Part shown: positions 8,766-18,056 of the stretch, one piece after another
Layout of the letters: every line of letters begins with the position of its first letter
How positions within the stretch are numbered: the first letter of the stretch is position 1
Assembly: GCF_048265165.1 (NCBI RefSeq)
Contig: NZ_JBLXCD010000002.1
Coordinates: forward strand, 186,001 to 250,000
Length of the DNA: 64,000 nt
Reading direction: 5' to 3'
Source of the DNA: Oceanospirillum sp048265165
GTDB taxonomy: Bacteria; Pseudomonadota; Gammaproteobacteria; Pseudomonadales; Halomonadaceae
Translations under genes and position numbers: made by a program
Notes under the pieces: generated by a model
The model's input: the letters and a program-made list of their open reading frames with translations, nothing else
What the model was told of the DNA's origin: nothing
Database searches by the model: none

Positions 8766-9740
8766 TTACTGGCGTGGTTTACGCAGCGTTTTCTTGTGCG
8801 TGAAATAACCGCGCTGACGCATCAGCTCACGCCGCAGTTCAGGGTGTGGTGTGAATTTATCACGACCATGCAGCCAGAAGTGGTTATTGATCAGCAGGAA
8901 GCTACCTACGGGAACGCGAACCGACTGAGTACCTTTACTGGATTCAAAAGACTCACCCAGCTCAGACAGCCACACACCTTCTTCCAGGTTAGCGGGTTGT
9001 GCAAACTGATCAATGTAAGATGTAATTGGCTTGCCATCCACGTCCAGGTCGAATACCGGGTGATAGATATCTTTAGAAATATTCTTACTCGGCGGCACAG
9101 CCCAACGAATCGGGCGATAAGCCATCGGGTGAGTAGAGAAGGTTTCCAGATCTTCCCAGTCATCCAGATGCAGCAGAAGAGAGTTGCCGCCGTCCATGTT
9201 TTGCTCATCAACTTTTAGCATCAGGTTGAAGTCAGTATCTTCTTCAACGTAAGTGCCATCATTGTGCAGCTCCATTACACGGTGAGGCTGACGCAGATAG
9301 CTGTCAGATTTATCAACATTCACAACGGCAAAGCGGGCATAGAACTGTCCACTCATGGCATCAAAGTTAGAGCGCCCCATCAGATGAGCAACGGCAGTAC
9401 AGAACCGCACCATATCCTCAGCCTGGGACACATCATCCAACCCTTCCGGCTTAATCAGTAATGCGCCGGTTTGGCGGTCTGTCAGCGTATCCGCCAAAAA
9501 TGCCTGCAGTTTATTACCGCAAAGGTCATCCAGAACTTTAGCCACACGAAAACGCAGGAAGGATTTATATTCCAGCGCCTGAATTGGCCACTCTTCGATG
9601 GCAGCCAGAAATTTCTCAACGGTTTCCTTGCTGAAAGTCAGATCAAGGATGCGGCCATTACTCTGTTCAGAAACAGATACGGTGAAACCTTTATATTCAG
9701 TGCCTGCGGTTAGGCCATGACGTTCAATAACAGTGCTCAT
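8766..9740 (-). CDS. csiD: Glutarate 2-hydroxylase CsiD (GlaH), Fe(II)/2-oxoglutarate dioxygenase
   Basis: 324 residues, one shorter than E. coli CsiD. The iron-binding triad is visible as His159-x-Asp161 (ELHNDGTY) and His291 (WLHGRDKF), with the 2-oxoglutarate-binding Arg at about 310 (RQRGYF). The enzyme hydroxylates glutarate to L-2-hydroxyglutarate in the cytoplasm using oxygen and 2-oxoglutarate. It is divergent from the GntR regulator csiR and precedes lhgO. The 269-bp intergenic region with csiR carries AT-rich candidate sites and a good csiR promoter. Confidence 0.96.
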   Translation of the reverse strand: MSTVIERHGLTAGTEYKGFTVSVSEQSNGRILDLTFSKETVEKFLAAIEEWPIQALEYKSFLRFRVAKVLDDLCGNKLQAFLADTLTDRQTGALLIKPEGLDDVSQAEDMVRFCTAVAHLMGRSNFDAMSGQFYARFAVVNVDKSDSYLRQPHRVMELHNDGTYVEEDTDFNLMLKVDEQNMDGGNSLLLHLDDWEDLETFSTHPMAYRPIRWAVPPSKNISKDIYHPVFDLDVDGKPITSYIDQFAQPANLEEGVWLSELGESFESSKGTQSVRVPVGSFLLINNHFWLHGRDKFTPHPELRRELMRQRGYFTHKKTLRKPRQ

Positions 9741-9835
9741 TGGGTAGCTCCTGCAGTGTGTAATGCTGCTATCAAATAGGGTTTTTGTTCAATTCAGCTT
9801 CATTCTCAGAAGCCAGGGGACACTTAAAATGTCTC

Positions 9836-9864
9836 GATAAAGAAATAATATATTCATTATATAA
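9836..9864 (-). promoter_or_regulatory. Candidate regulator-binding element upstream of csiD
   Basis: GATAA at 9836 begins 96 bp from the csiD start, and AATATATTCATTATATAA (9847-9864) matches the element upstream of gcdH at 16 of 18 positions with a similar offset. The region is AT-rich, so chance similarity is possible, but the matching distance argues for function. Confidence 0.42.
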
Positions 9865-9932
9865 AAATATCTACATTTTTTGCTAATAGCGATAAAATCA
9901 GATTTCCAGGCAGGAAAGAAACAGAGGGTGAG

Positions 9933-9960
9933 TTGTAAGGCTTGAGACTCTGTTTATAAT
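9933..9960 (+). promoter_or_regulatory. Sigma-70-type promoter of csiR
   Basis: TTGTAA (9933-9938) and a perfect TATAAT (9955-9960) are separated by 16 bp. A start of transcription near 9967 would give a leader of about 40 nt before the csiR ATG. Confidence 0.6.
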
Positions 9961-10009
9961 CATCAGCACGCATCACCCCGCGCGTAACCTAGGGAACACG
10001 ACCTGAGAG

Positions 10010-10747
10010 ATGAAAACATCAGTGATAAACAGCACACAGACCAGTGGCCAGGCATACGGCGCTACCGATAAAGAGATGGAAAGCAGTAAGGCCAATCAGG
10101 CCACCATTGCGTATCGTTTGCTGAAGCAGGACATTATCAATGGTGCTTATCAGCCCGGAGATAAGCTGCTGATGAGTCATCTGAAAAGTCATTACGAGAT
10201 TGGTGCCGGCCCAATGCGTGAAGCGCTGTCACAGCTGGTGGCAGATCGCCTGGTCACAGCGATCAGTCAGCGAGGCTTTCGTGTCGCAGAGATGTCTGAA
10301 GAAGAGCTGACGGATATCTACGATGCCCGCGCTCACCTTGAAGCCCTGATTACCGGCCTTGCAGTAGAGCGTGGCGATGAAGACTGGGAAGCGGAAGTGC
10401 TGGGCGAAGCCCATAAGCTATCACGGGTAAATGAGATCAACACACCGGAAGAGATGCTGCAGGTATGGGATAGCCGACATAAGTCCTTCCACCAATCCAT
10501 TGTGAATGGCTGTGGATCTTCCAAGCTTCTGGAGCTGCGCGCTTCACTGCTGGATCAGGCGGAACGCTACCGTCAGCTCTGGCTGAAACAAACCGTATTC
10601 TCTCAAAACGCACTGGAAGAAAAACGTCAGGAACATGCAGAGCTGGTCGATGCGCTGCTCAAACGGGATAAAACCAGAGCCGCTGAGCTGATGTACCACC
10701 ATATTCTCAGCCCTATTGCGATTATCAAAGAAAGACTTCCGGGCTGA
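10010..10747 (+). CDS. csiR: GntR-family (FCD) repressor CsiR/GlaR of the glutarate hydroxylation genes
   Basis: 245 residues. An N-terminal winged helix (about 30-100, with GDKLLMSHLKSHYEIGAGP and REALSQL) is followed by an all-helical FCD effector domain. In E. coli and Pseudomonas the orthologue represses csiD-lhgO and is released by glutarate. It is transcribed away from csiD, from the promoter at 9933-9960. The first ATG is used because a GAG-rich sequence precedes it and no better start lies close by. It converges with the antiporter gene 47 bp further on. Confidence 0.9.
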   Translation: MKTSVINSTQTSGQAYGATDKEMESSKANQATIAYRLLKQDIINGAYQPGDKLLMSHLKSHYEIGAGPMREALSQLVADRLVTAISQRGFRVAEMSEEELTDIYDARAHLEALITGLAVERGDEDWEAEVLGEAHKLSRVNEINTPEEMLQVWDSRHKSFHQSIVNGCGSSKLLELRASLLDQAERYRQLWLKQTVFSQNALEEKRQEHAELVDALLKRDKTRAAELMYHHILSPIAIIKERLPG

Positions 10748-10794
10748 ATCTGACCTCTGGTCTCTATACCGAAGTAGAGGTTGAAGTGGTCGCG

Positions 10795-12510
10795 TTAAAG
10801 AGGCTTTAAGCCTACTTTTGTGATGATATCACCTTCGACCTCCACCACAATCCAGCGAATGCCGTGCCACTCAAACTGATCACCCACTACCGGGTGGCCA
10901 CCAAAGCGGGAGCACATCAGCTCCCCCAGCGTCATCTCATTTTGATCGGGGCTGACCGTTAGCCCATATAAAGCGGCCAGATCTTTTAACGGCGCATCGC
11001 CGCTTAGGGTGAAGTCACCAAAAAAGCTACGGATCTTCTCTTTGCAGACTCGCGGGGCTTCATCAAACATCTTGTTCAATGCGGGCAGGTCCGCTTCGCG
11101 GCAGATAATACATACCATATCGCCCTGCTGAAGCCGTGTTCCACCGGAAGGATGTATCAGCTGCTTTTCGCGAAACACCGCTGCGATCCGTGCCCCGGAA
11201 GGAAACCGTAACCGTCGCAACTCTACATTATTCAGTGCCTCAGAACTCAGACGATAGGTTAACAGCTCATAATCTGTGTCAGGATACACGCCCAGTCGGG
11301 TGCGCCGCTTAGGTTCAAAAACAGGAGGCAGCTCCATCTTCAGCCAGCGCGCTGCCAATGGCAACGTACTACCCTGAATCAGTAGTGAGATCAGTACGAC
11401 ATAGAAAGCAATATTAAAATACAGATTAGATTGCTCTACCTCAGCTATCACAGGGAAGATAGCTAATACGATGGGCACAGCACCCCGCAAGCCTACCCAG
11501 GAGATAAAGCTTAGCTCTCTTATATTAAAACGGAAAAAGGGCTTCAGGCAGAGAAAAACGGCTAAAGGACGGGCAACCAGAATCATACCTAAAGCAAGCA
11601 ATGTTGCTGGCAAAGCAACAGCCCACATCTGATGAGGCGTGACCAAAAGCCCCAGAATAAGGAAAAGACCAATCTGACTTAGCCAGGCCAGGCCGTCGTT
11701 AACCGGCAAAATATACTGCAGGTGCACCGAACGGCTATTACCGATAATCAGACCCGCCAGATAGATCGCAATAAAACCACTACCACCCAGCAGATTAGTC
11801 GCGGCAAAAAGGCCTAACCCGGCACCGGTAACCAGTAGCGGGTAAAGTCCCGGCGCCAGATTTAACCGCTTCAAAAGACGCGCGAACAACCAGCCGCCCA
11901 CCAAGCCAAAGGGCAAACCAATACCAAACTGCTTCACAAAGATAAAGAGAACTGACCAGGCATCAGGATCAGGCTCCGTCAACAGAGTAATCAGGGTAAC
12001 CGTTAAAAAAATGGCCATTGGGTCATTAGTGCCGGACTCAATCTCCAGCGTAGCACTGACCCGCTCATTAAGACGCACCCCCTGACCTCCCAGCATGGAG
12101 AAAACAGCAGCGGCATCGGTGGATCCAACAATGGCTCCTACCAAAAGACCTTCCAACAGTGATAGATCAAACAACCACATTGCCAAGAAGCCTGTTAAAC
12201 CACTGGTCACAAGCACACCGAGTGTCGCCAGCGATAATGCAGGCCTGAGACCAACCCGAAAGGTTGTCATCCGGGTTCTCATTCCCCCATCAAGCAGAAT
12301 AATCGCCAAAGCCAAGTGCCCAATCACATAGGCTGACTCAAAATCTGAGAAATTAATTCCGCCCAGGCCATCCTCGCCCGCCAACATCCCGATGCCGAGA
12401 AAAACAAACAATAACGGCATACCCACACTGGCCGAAATTCGACTGGCAAGAATACTGAGACACAGCAAGAGAGCTGCAATAAGAAAAATAAGATTCAGGT
12501 TGTCCATCAA
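10795..12510 (-). CDS. nhaP2: K+/H+ (CPA1) antiporter of the NhaP2/CvrA type
   Basis: 571 residues, close to CvrA in length. About 12-13 membrane segments cover residues 1-400, with the conserved GSTDAAAVFSML and NDPMAIFL motifs of CPA1 antiporters. A cytoplasmic TrkA-C/RCK-type domain (about 400-480) and a CorC/HlyC-like transporter-associated domain (about 490-571) follow. It exchanges K+ (or Na+) for protons across the inner membrane. It interrupts the glutarate genes between csiR and the TRAP operon; a bidirectional terminator at 12595 isolates it from the stress-protein gene. Confidence 0.9.
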   Translation of the reverse strand: MMDNLNLIFLIAALLLCLSILASRISASVGMPLLFVFLGIGMLAGEDGLGGINFSDFESAYVIGHLALAIILLDGGMRTRMTTFRVGLRPALSLATLGVLVTSGLTGFLAMWLFDLSLLEGLLVGAIVGSTDAAAVFSMLGGQGVRLNERVSATLEIESGTNDPMAIFLTVTLITLLTEPDPDAWSVLFIFVKQFGIGLPFGLVGGWLFARLLKRLNLAPGLYPLLVTGAGLGLFAATNLLGGSGFIAIYLAGLIIGNSRSVHLQYILPVNDGLAWLSQIGLFLILGLLVTPHQMWAVALPATLLALGMILVARPLAVFLCLKPFFRFNIRELSFISWVGLRGAVPIVLAIFPVIAEVEQSNLYFNIAFYVVLISLLIQGSTLPLAARWLKMELPPVFEPKRRTRLGVYPDTDYELLTYRLSSEALNNVELRRLRFPSGARIAAVFREKQLIHPSGGTRLQQGDMVCIICREADLPALNKMFDEAPRVCKEKIRSFFGDFTLSGDAPLKDLAALYGLTVSPDQNEMTLGELMCSRFGGHPVVGDQFEWHGIRWIVVEVEGDIITKVGLKPL

Positions 12511-12594
12511 AGTCTCCCGGGAGTGAAGGGGAAGTCACATCCCTCATATGCTACACACTTGATGGGAAAAGAAAAAATCTAATACACCCTGTAT

Positions 12595-12626
12595 AAAAAA
12601 AGGCCGCATCAAAAGCGACCTTTTTT
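12595..12626. terminator. Bidirectional terminator downstream of the TRAP/usp operon
   Basis: AAAAAAAGG-x-CGC pairs with GCG-x-CCTTTTTT around ATCAAAA. T-runs follow on both strands. It ends the minus-strand TRAP operon (last gene usp at 12649). Confidence 0.8.
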
Positions 12627-12648
12627 CAGTGCAGAGCTAAAAAGCGGG

Positions 12649-13086
12649 TTACCACTTCTTCTCATCGCGTACGACAAACACCGAGCAGTTAGCATGACGC
12701 ACAATCTTCTCAGCATTAGAGCCAAGCAGATAGCTGGAGAAACCGGGGCGGCCCGCAGCGACAATAATCACCTCAGGCTTAACCTTATCCGCCTCTTCCA
12801 GCACAGTATCATACACAACACCGGACTTTACCCGGCATTTGCCGCGCAGATGCTCAGGTACATATTTTTTAAACAGCTTTTTCACCTGCTGTTTCATATC
12901 CCCAAGAGCCTGCTTCACCGCATCTTCCGATAAAGAAAAGTTACCGTGATGAACAAGGTTCTGATCAACATAAACCGCGTGGATCTCGCCTTTTTCATCA
13001 CCAATCAGCTGCTGCGCCAGAGCAACCGCTTTAGGGAACATGTCTTCGTGTTCCAGATCCATCGGGATCAATACCGTGTTGTACAT
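12649..13086 (-). CDS. Universal stress protein (UspA fold) cotranscribed with the TRAP transporter
   Basis: 145 residues with the UspA pattern: an N-terminal NTVLIPMDLEHE strand, and a C-terminal AAGRPGFSSYLLGSNAEKI that keeps most of the ATP-binding G-x9-G-S loop. It follows the TRAP large subunit with a 3-bp gap. In Halomonas elongata a comparable USP (TeaD) downstream of the teaABC TRAP genes regulates uptake, so a similar regulatory role is plausible. This is inference from position and fold, not from a direct match. Confidence 0.88.
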   Translation of the reverse strand: MYNTVLIPMDLEHEDMFPKAVALAQQLIGDEKGEIHAVYVDQNLVHHGNFSLSEDAVKQALGDMKQQVKKLFKKYVPEHLRGKCRVKSGVVYDTVLEEADKVKPEVIIVAAGRPGFSSYLLGSNAEKIVRHANCSVFVVRDEKKW

Positions 13087-13089
13087 AAT

Positions 13090-14406
13090 CTACCCCATTA
13101 CCTTATTTGGCAGCCACATCACCAGATCCGGGTTCAGCATACAGATGATCAGCACCATTAGTTTCAGCAAAATGAAAGGCGTCACCGATTTATAGATATC
13201 GAGCATGGTGACATCCGGAGGGGCAATCCCCTTCAGATAGAAAAGCGCAAAGCCATACGGCGGCGTCTGAACTGCGATCTCAATATTCAGGATCATCAGG
13301 ATACCAAACCAGATCGGATCAAAGCCAAGGTCAACCACGATAGGGGTGAACAAGGGCGCACACATCAGCACGATAATAAATTCGTCGATGATAAAGCCCA
13401 ATCCGAGCATCACCAATTGCATCAGGATGATGACACCCAACGGCGGCAGACCCAAGTCCTGAGTAAAGTTAGCAATCATATCCTGAACGCCCATCAGCAA
13501 GTGGAAATTGCTGAACAAGGAAGCACCCAGAATAATCCACATAGCCACAGAAACCAGCATCGCGGTTTCCATACCTGCCATTCTGAACATGCCTAAACGG
13601 AAGCGTTTAAAGAAAAAGGCCAGAATAATCGCCCCGACAACACCGATAGCACCGGACTCTGTTGGGGTCGCAATACCACTGATAATACTGCCCAAAACAG
13701 CAAAAATCAGCAAAACAGACATAAAGCCATCACGCAAGGTACGTGCTTTCTCCTTCGGCGTCATTTTGGCTTCAGCACCGGTTCCCAACGGAGCCCGATC
13801 CGGATTCATTTTGCAGCTGATCAGGATGTAAGCCACCATCACAATAATGGCAAGCAGCGCAGGAAAGAGCGCCGCGATAAACATCTTGCCCACAGAGTTC
13901 TGGGTTGAAGCCGCAAACATAATCATAGGCACACTGGGTGGAATCAGAATTCCCAGACCACCGCCTGCCATGATCACACCCAGAGCCAGGCGTTTGTCAT
14001 AGCCACGATCCAACATCGGTTTCAGAGCGATACTGCCGGAGGTCATAATACCGGCTCCGATAATGCCCACCATCGCACCGATCATGGAGCAAACGCCAAT
14101 CACACTAATCGCCAGTGAACCGCGCACTTTGCCGATAACCAACTGGCTGGCATTGAACATTGCATCACCAATGCCCGACCGGGTCAGCAACTGTCCCATA
14201 TAGATATACAGAGGAATCGCCAGCAGAATAAAACTGAATAGGGTCGCCTCAAAGGTATTAGGCAAGATATTAAAAATACCTTCACCCCAGGTTGCATACC
14301 CCACCGCCATTGCGATGCCACCCAGTGCAAAACCAACCGGCGCACCCAGGGCAAAACTCACCAGAATACAGAGCAGCAGAACACCGCTGAGCAACTCAAT
14401 TCCCAT
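13090..14406 (-). CDS. TRAP transporter large permease subunit (DctM family)
   Basis: 438 residues, about 12 membrane segments, with family features such as GAPVGFALGG near the N-terminus, GIMTSGSIALKPM, and LGILIPPSVPMI. It forms the sodium-coupled transport channel of the TRAP system in the inner membrane. The start overlaps the end of the small-subunit gene by 11 bp, so they are translationally coupled. Given the surrounding genes, the substrate is probably glutarate or a related five-carbon dicarboxylate; this is inferred. Confidence 0.94.
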   Translation of the reverse strand: MGIELLSGVLLLCILVSFALGAPVGFALGGIAMAVGYATWGEGIFNILPNTFEATLFSFILLAIPLYIYMGQLLTRSGIGDAMFNASQLVIGKVRGSLAISVIGVCSMIGAMVGIIGAGIMTSGSIALKPMLDRGYDKRLALGVIMAGGGLGILIPPSVPMIMFAASTQNSVGKMFIAALFPALLAIIVMVAYILISCKMNPDRAPLGTGAEAKMTPKEKARTLRDGFMSVLLIFAVLGSIISGIATPTESGAIGVVGAIILAFFFKRFRLGMFRMAGMETAMLVSVAMWIILGASLFSNFHLLMGVQDMIANFTQDLGLPPLGVIILMQLVMLGLGFIIDEFIIVLMCAPLFTPIVVDLGFDPIWFGILMILNIEIAVQTPPYGFALFYLKGIAPPDVTMLDIYKSVTPFILLKLMVLIICMLNPDLVMWLPNKVMG

Positions 14407-14950
14407 CTTCTGTGTCCTCTTCTTCCGGCTCAGAAATCAAAGCCTGGCCCGCAATAACGTAATAGATATCTTTAACCATATTGCTGCTGATCTGTAGTGT
14501 AATCAGCGCACCGGATACCACCAGCATCATCCAGAAATGATGTGTGTGGGGGGCCCAATTACTCATCTTGCGGTAGTTAAACTGCAAGGCTTCGCCAAAT
14601 TTTTCATAGGCAATCATCATCAGAACGAACATGAAAAATGCGGCGAGAATACCCGTCAGGACATCAAAAATACGCTTTGTTTTGGGTGATACAGTCAAAT
14701 AGAGGATATCAACATTAATATGAGTCTTTTTCTGGTAGGCGTATGCACCACCGAGACCAACCAGATACGCAAAAAAGAATAATGCGAGATCCTGAGCCCA
14801 GATCGTAGGTTGATTGAAAAGGTACCGGGAGCCAACCTCATAGGCGATAACAATTGCCAATAGCGGCATTAAAACAGAAACACTTTTCCCTATAAAACGT
14901 ACCAACCGATCAATCCATGAGCAGTAGAATATAAATATCTTTTTGACCAT
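14396..14950 (-). CDS. TRAP transporter small permease subunit (DctQ family)
   Basis: About 184 residues from the ATG at 14950, with four predicted membrane segments and the family-like EVGSRYLFNQPTIWAQDLA. A longer in-frame start at 15022 would put a strong hairpin (14971-14999) inside the coding region, so the start after that hairpin is preferred. It bridges the binding protein and the DctM subunit. It lies between the binding-protein gene and dctM in the usual P-Q-M order. Confidence 0.88.
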   Translation of the reverse strand: MVKKIFIFYCSWIDRLVRFIGKSVSVLMPLLAIVIAYEVGSRYLFNQPTIWAQDLALFFFAYLVGLGGAYAYQKKTHINVDILYLTVSPKTKRIFDVLTGILAAFFMFVLMMIAYEKFGEALQFNYRKMSNWAPHTHHFWMMLVVSGALITLQISSNMVKDIYYVIAGQALISEPEEEDTEDGN

Positions 14951-14970
14951 AACGCTATGCCTGCAATAAA

Positions 14971-14999
14971 AAATAAAGGGCGGAGTACGCCCTTTATTT
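14971..14999 (-). terminator. Intercistronic hairpin/attenuator between TRAP P and Q genes
   Basis: A perfect 12-bp stem, AAATAAAGGGCG with CGCCCTTTATTT, encloses a 5-nt loop. It is followed on the minus strand by a T-rich run (TTTTTTATT). Partial termination or 3'-end stabilisation here would yield more binding-protein mRNA than permease mRNA, as is common for binding-protein operons. Confidence 0.75.
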
Positions 15000-15034
15000 A
15001 ACAACGGAACCTGACATTCCAATAAGCTCAGAGC

Positions 15035-16072
15035 TTATTGCTGTTTTTTCAGGATCTCAATCAGCTCTGCACTGAATTTGTCAGCTTTCGCATAATCGTC
15101 CCATAGAGACTCACCCGCTTTTTTCCAGGCTGCATTATCAGCTTCGCTTGGTTGTGGGCTCCATTTCATGCCTTTTGCTTCCATATCGGCAATCGCTTCC
15201 GCTTCCCACAGACGGGATTTAGTCATCTGCTCACGGGCATGGATTGTCGTTGCTGCTTTAACAATCGCTTTCAGGTCATCCGGTAGTTTGTTCCAGGCTT
15301 TCTGGTTAACCACAACAGGCAGTACCTGAGCGCCAGCCAGCGGTAAACGGTACATATACTTAGCAACTTCTACGTGGTTACCATCGCGGTGGTCAATAAG
15401 GTTAGAACCGATAGAACCATCGATGACACCAGTCGCCAGACCTGTATAGATCTCACTCCAGGTCATAGATACCGGTGAGGCACCCAGGTTACGAACAAAC
15501 TTGCCGTATGCACCTGGCGCACGCAGTTTCAGCCCTTCGAAGTCAGCAACTGAGTTAATTGGTTTTTTAGTCAGCAGATAAACCGGAGGCTGAATGTAAG
15601 GATCTAAGTAAACAAGTCCCTGCTCACCATAAGCACGGGTCAGTACTTCGTTCCAACCGTCTTCGTGGAACAAAACACTCAGTTTAGCGACATCAGCAGT
15701 ACCGCCAGGCAGACCTACTTCAACGATACCTGCAGGCAGTTCGCCAGCATTCATCGGCTGGAAGTGCGCACCCATCGTGATCAGGCCAGACTTAACCGCA
15801 CCCAAAATACCTGTAGTGGAAACACCTTCACCGGCATACATCATTTTTACAGAGATACGGCCACCGGACATCTTTTCGATGTTCTCAGCCATATTGCCGT
15901 AAACTTCACCAAAAGCAGTACCACGGGAGTACAGGTTAGCAAAACGCCAGTTATGCTCAGCAGCTTGTGCAGAAGTGGACGTAACAGCACCCAGGCCCAT
16001 TACGGCAGCCAGGGAACCCGTTAGAATCTGTTTCTTGAGTTGACCGATTTTTTTCAGCATCTTTTTGCTCAC
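15035..16072 (-). CDS. TRAP transporter periplasmic substrate-binding protein (DctP family)
   Basis: 345 residues. A signal peptide ends at SAQA-AEH (about residue 38). The mature protein has the DctP pattern, including GLKLRAPG (the arginine that binds the substrate carboxylate, about 195), and SEIYTGLATGVIDGSIG. It captures an organic acid in the periplasm and delivers it to the QM permease. First gene of the P-Q-M-usp operon; the preceding 661 bp hold its promoter. Glutarate or 2-hydroxyglutarate is the likely ligand from context only. Confidence 0.92.
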   Translation of the reverse strand: MSKKMLKKIGQLKKQILTGSLAAVMGLGAVTSTSAQAAEHNWRFANLYSRGTAFGEVYGNMAENIEKMSGGRISVKMMYAGEGVSTTGILGAVKSGLITMGAHFQPMNAGELPAGIVEVGLPGGTADVAKLSVLFHEDGWNEVLTRAYGEQGLVYLDPYIQPPVYLLTKKPINSVADFEGLKLRAPGAYGKFVRNLGASPVSMTWSEIYTGLATGVIDGSIGSNLIDHRDGNHVEVAKYMYRLPLAGAQVLPVVVNQKAWNKLPDDLKAIVKAATTIHAREQMTKSRLWEAEAIADMEAKGMKWSPQPSEADNAAWKKAGESLWDDYAKADKFSAELIEILKKQQ

Positions 16073-16733
16073 TTTAATTGTTATTTCAGTTTAGGGGCAT
16101 CATCTGCACCGGGGTAACCATCTGAAGTGGTTTTTAACCGGTAATAGGGTCGACGATAAGAGGACATCATCGGGACTACAAAACGTGCGAAACAAATGGA
16201 GAACTTAACCCTTGCGGGAATCATCGCCGTAAACCACTAAAAATAGCAGGCTATATCAGTGGTATGTCAGCATCGCGTCGCAGACTAAGAGTGAAGGTAT
16301 ATAGACACGTTAAATAAGTAAAGGATATGACAATTATACTTATGATAATTTTTTTTGATACATAAGTGCCTGCTGTATTGATGAGCAGACCATCATGAAT
16401 TTGCACCAGATTGGCCCAGAGAAAGGAAATAAGTGATTATTTTCAATAAGATAGCCTTTATTCTATTTTGGAAAATTGATCTAGCTCAGGGTAAGGTCTA
16501 ATACCCATACGCCTTCCAGGTCTTTCAGGGGAAAAATCATGAGGGAACAGCGGCTTCTTTTTGGGGCATTTTTTCTGTTTTTTTCCTGGTAACTGAAAAA
16601 GCTTTTCAGACCCGAAATTTGGGGTGCATAGCCAAAAAAAGCCTGAAATAAACAAAAAAAAGAGAGCACGGCAAAAGCGCTCTCTTTAGACTAAAGGCTG
16701 ACACACATACGGATACCTGCAACGGCAAGATAA
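16073..16733. other. 661-bp intergenic region between the TRAP operon and the CoA-transferase gene
   Basis: No convincing gene. The part near 16330-16350 holds an inverted repeat AATTAT-N7-ATAATT inside an AT-rich stretch, a possible LysR-type site for the TRAP operon. The part from 16500 to 16640 is an A/T-homopolymer-rich segment with no conserved reading frame. The terminator of the CoA-transferase gene lies at 16654-16688. Confidence 0.6.
16654..16688 (-). terminator. Rho-independent terminator of the CoA-transferase gene
   Basis: On the minus strand AAAGAGAGC pairs with GCTCTCTTT across a loop and is followed by a run of T residues. It lies about 45 bp past the stop codon. Confidence 0.85.
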
Positions 16734-17963
16734 CTACCTCTCCGAGATAACCCCTTTTGCTAACAACTGCTCTATCTGCTCAATCGTCAGGCCCGTTTCC
16801 TCCAGCACTTTACGGGTATGCTCTCCCAACAGAGGTGCAGGTTTCTCATAGGTAATAGGCGTACCGGACATTTTCAACGGGTTAGCTACGGAAGGTGACG
16901 TGCCATTTTCAGATCTCCCATGGGCAATTTCAACTTGCATTTGGCGGGCTTTAATCTGTGGGTCATCAAAGGCTTGCCCAATATTATTAATAGGCCCGCA
17001 AGGTACTGAAAGTGCCTCCAAGGCGGTAATCCAGTCCAGGGTTGTTCGCATCTGAACCAGGGGTTCAAGAATACCCAACAGCACGTCACGATTGGCGACC
17101 CGCTGAGCATTAGTTATGAAGCGCTCATCCTGTGCCAGGTTTGGCTTGCCGGCTTCCTGACAGAATTTAGCAAACTGAGCATCGTTACCCACCGCCAGAA
17201 CCATATAACCGTCAGCAGTTTTGAAGCTCTGGTAAGGCACAATATTGGGATGAGCGTTACCAAGACGTGTGGGTGAGTTACCGGACACCAGATAGTTCAT
17301 TGCCTGATTAGCAAGGCAGGCAACCTGCACATCCATCAGAGCAATATCAATATACTGACCCTGGCCAGTTTGCTCCCGTGATGCCAACGCCGCCAGTACA
17401 CCCGTTGTGGCATACATTCCTGTCAGAATGTCTGTCAGGGCGACTCCCACTTTCTGCGGGCCAGCCCCGGGACGGCCATCTTTCTCACCGGTGATACTCA
17501 TCAGACCACTCATCGCCTGAATCAGAAAATCGTAGCCAGCACGCTTAGCATAGGGGCCATCCTGGCCAAAACCAGTAATGGAGCAATAGATTAACTGAGG
17601 GTTAACTGCTTTCAGGCTTTCATAATCCAAACCATATTTCTTCAATCCGCCGACTTTGTAATTTTCCAGTAAAATATCACTCTCTGCCGCCAGACTTCTA
17701 ATAATTTCCTGCCCCTGGGGACTGGTGATATCTAACGCTAAGGAGCGCTTACTACGGTTTGCACATAAGTAATAAGCAGCTTCGCCGCGCGGATCATTAG
17801 TAACCGGCATCCACGGAGGCCCCCAGCTACGGGTGTCATCACCGCGTAATGGTCGCTCGATTTTAATGACATCAGCTCCCAAATCTGCCAATACCTGTCC
17901 TGCCCAGGGGCCAGCCAGAATACGGCTCATATCCAGTACCCGAACATGAGATAGCGCGCCCAT
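16734..17963 (-). CDS. CaiB/BaiF-family CoA-transferase, probable glutarate/glutaryl-CoA transferase
   Basis: About 409 residues from ATG 17963, which has AGGGAG 6 nt upstream; a GTG-like longer start adds only seven residues. Family III CoA-transferase features are DMSRILAGPWAGQVLADLGA at the N-terminus, ANRSKRSLALD, and the catalytic Asp at about 178 in VALTDILTG. It probably moves CoA to glutarate (from succinyl-CoA or acetyl-CoA), producing the substrate of gcdH; the equivalent Pseudomonas gene is called gcoT. It is divergent from the LysR regulator, the arrangement seen beside gcdH in other Proteobacteria. Confidence 0.88.
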   Translation of the reverse strand: MGALSHVRVLDMSRILAGPWAGQVLADLGADVIKIERPLRGDDTRSWGPPWMPVTNDPRGEAAYYLCANRSKRSLALDITSPQGQEIIRSLAAESDILLENYKVGGLKKYGLDYESLKAVNPQLIYCSITGFGQDGPYAKRAGYDFLIQAMSGLMSITGEKDGRPGAGPQKVGVALTDILTGMYATTGVLAALASREQTGQGQYIDIALMDVQVACLANQAMNYLVSGNSPTRLGNAHPNIVPYQSFKTADGYMVLAVGNDAQFAKFCQEAGKPNLAQDERFITNAQRVANRDVLLGILEPLVQMRTTLDWITALEALSVPCGPINNIGQAFDDPQIKARQMQVEIAHGRSENGTSPSVANPLKMSGTPITYEKPAPLLGEHTRKVLEETGLTIEQIEQLLAKGVISER

Positions 17964-18056
17964 AAGAATCTCCCTAATTCGCACGCTGCTCCTGAATTGG
18001 AGTAGCTTTTCGCTTTATTATTTATTTTATCTTTAGCAAATTAACGAGACGGGAAT

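Noticed and set aside
16330..16350. Copy of the gcdH-type element before the TRAP operon
   Set aside because: Only short pieces (ATAAGTA, GATAATT) match and the distance to the start differs (about 258 bp versus 94 bp). It is noted as a possible LysR-type repeat but not counted as a third copy.
16458..16669. Two short minus-strand open frames (62-65 codons) in the TRAP/CoA-transferase intergenic region
   Set aside because: Low-complexity, homopolymer-rich sequence, no ribosome site, overlapping the terminator of the CoA-transferase; not kept as genes.
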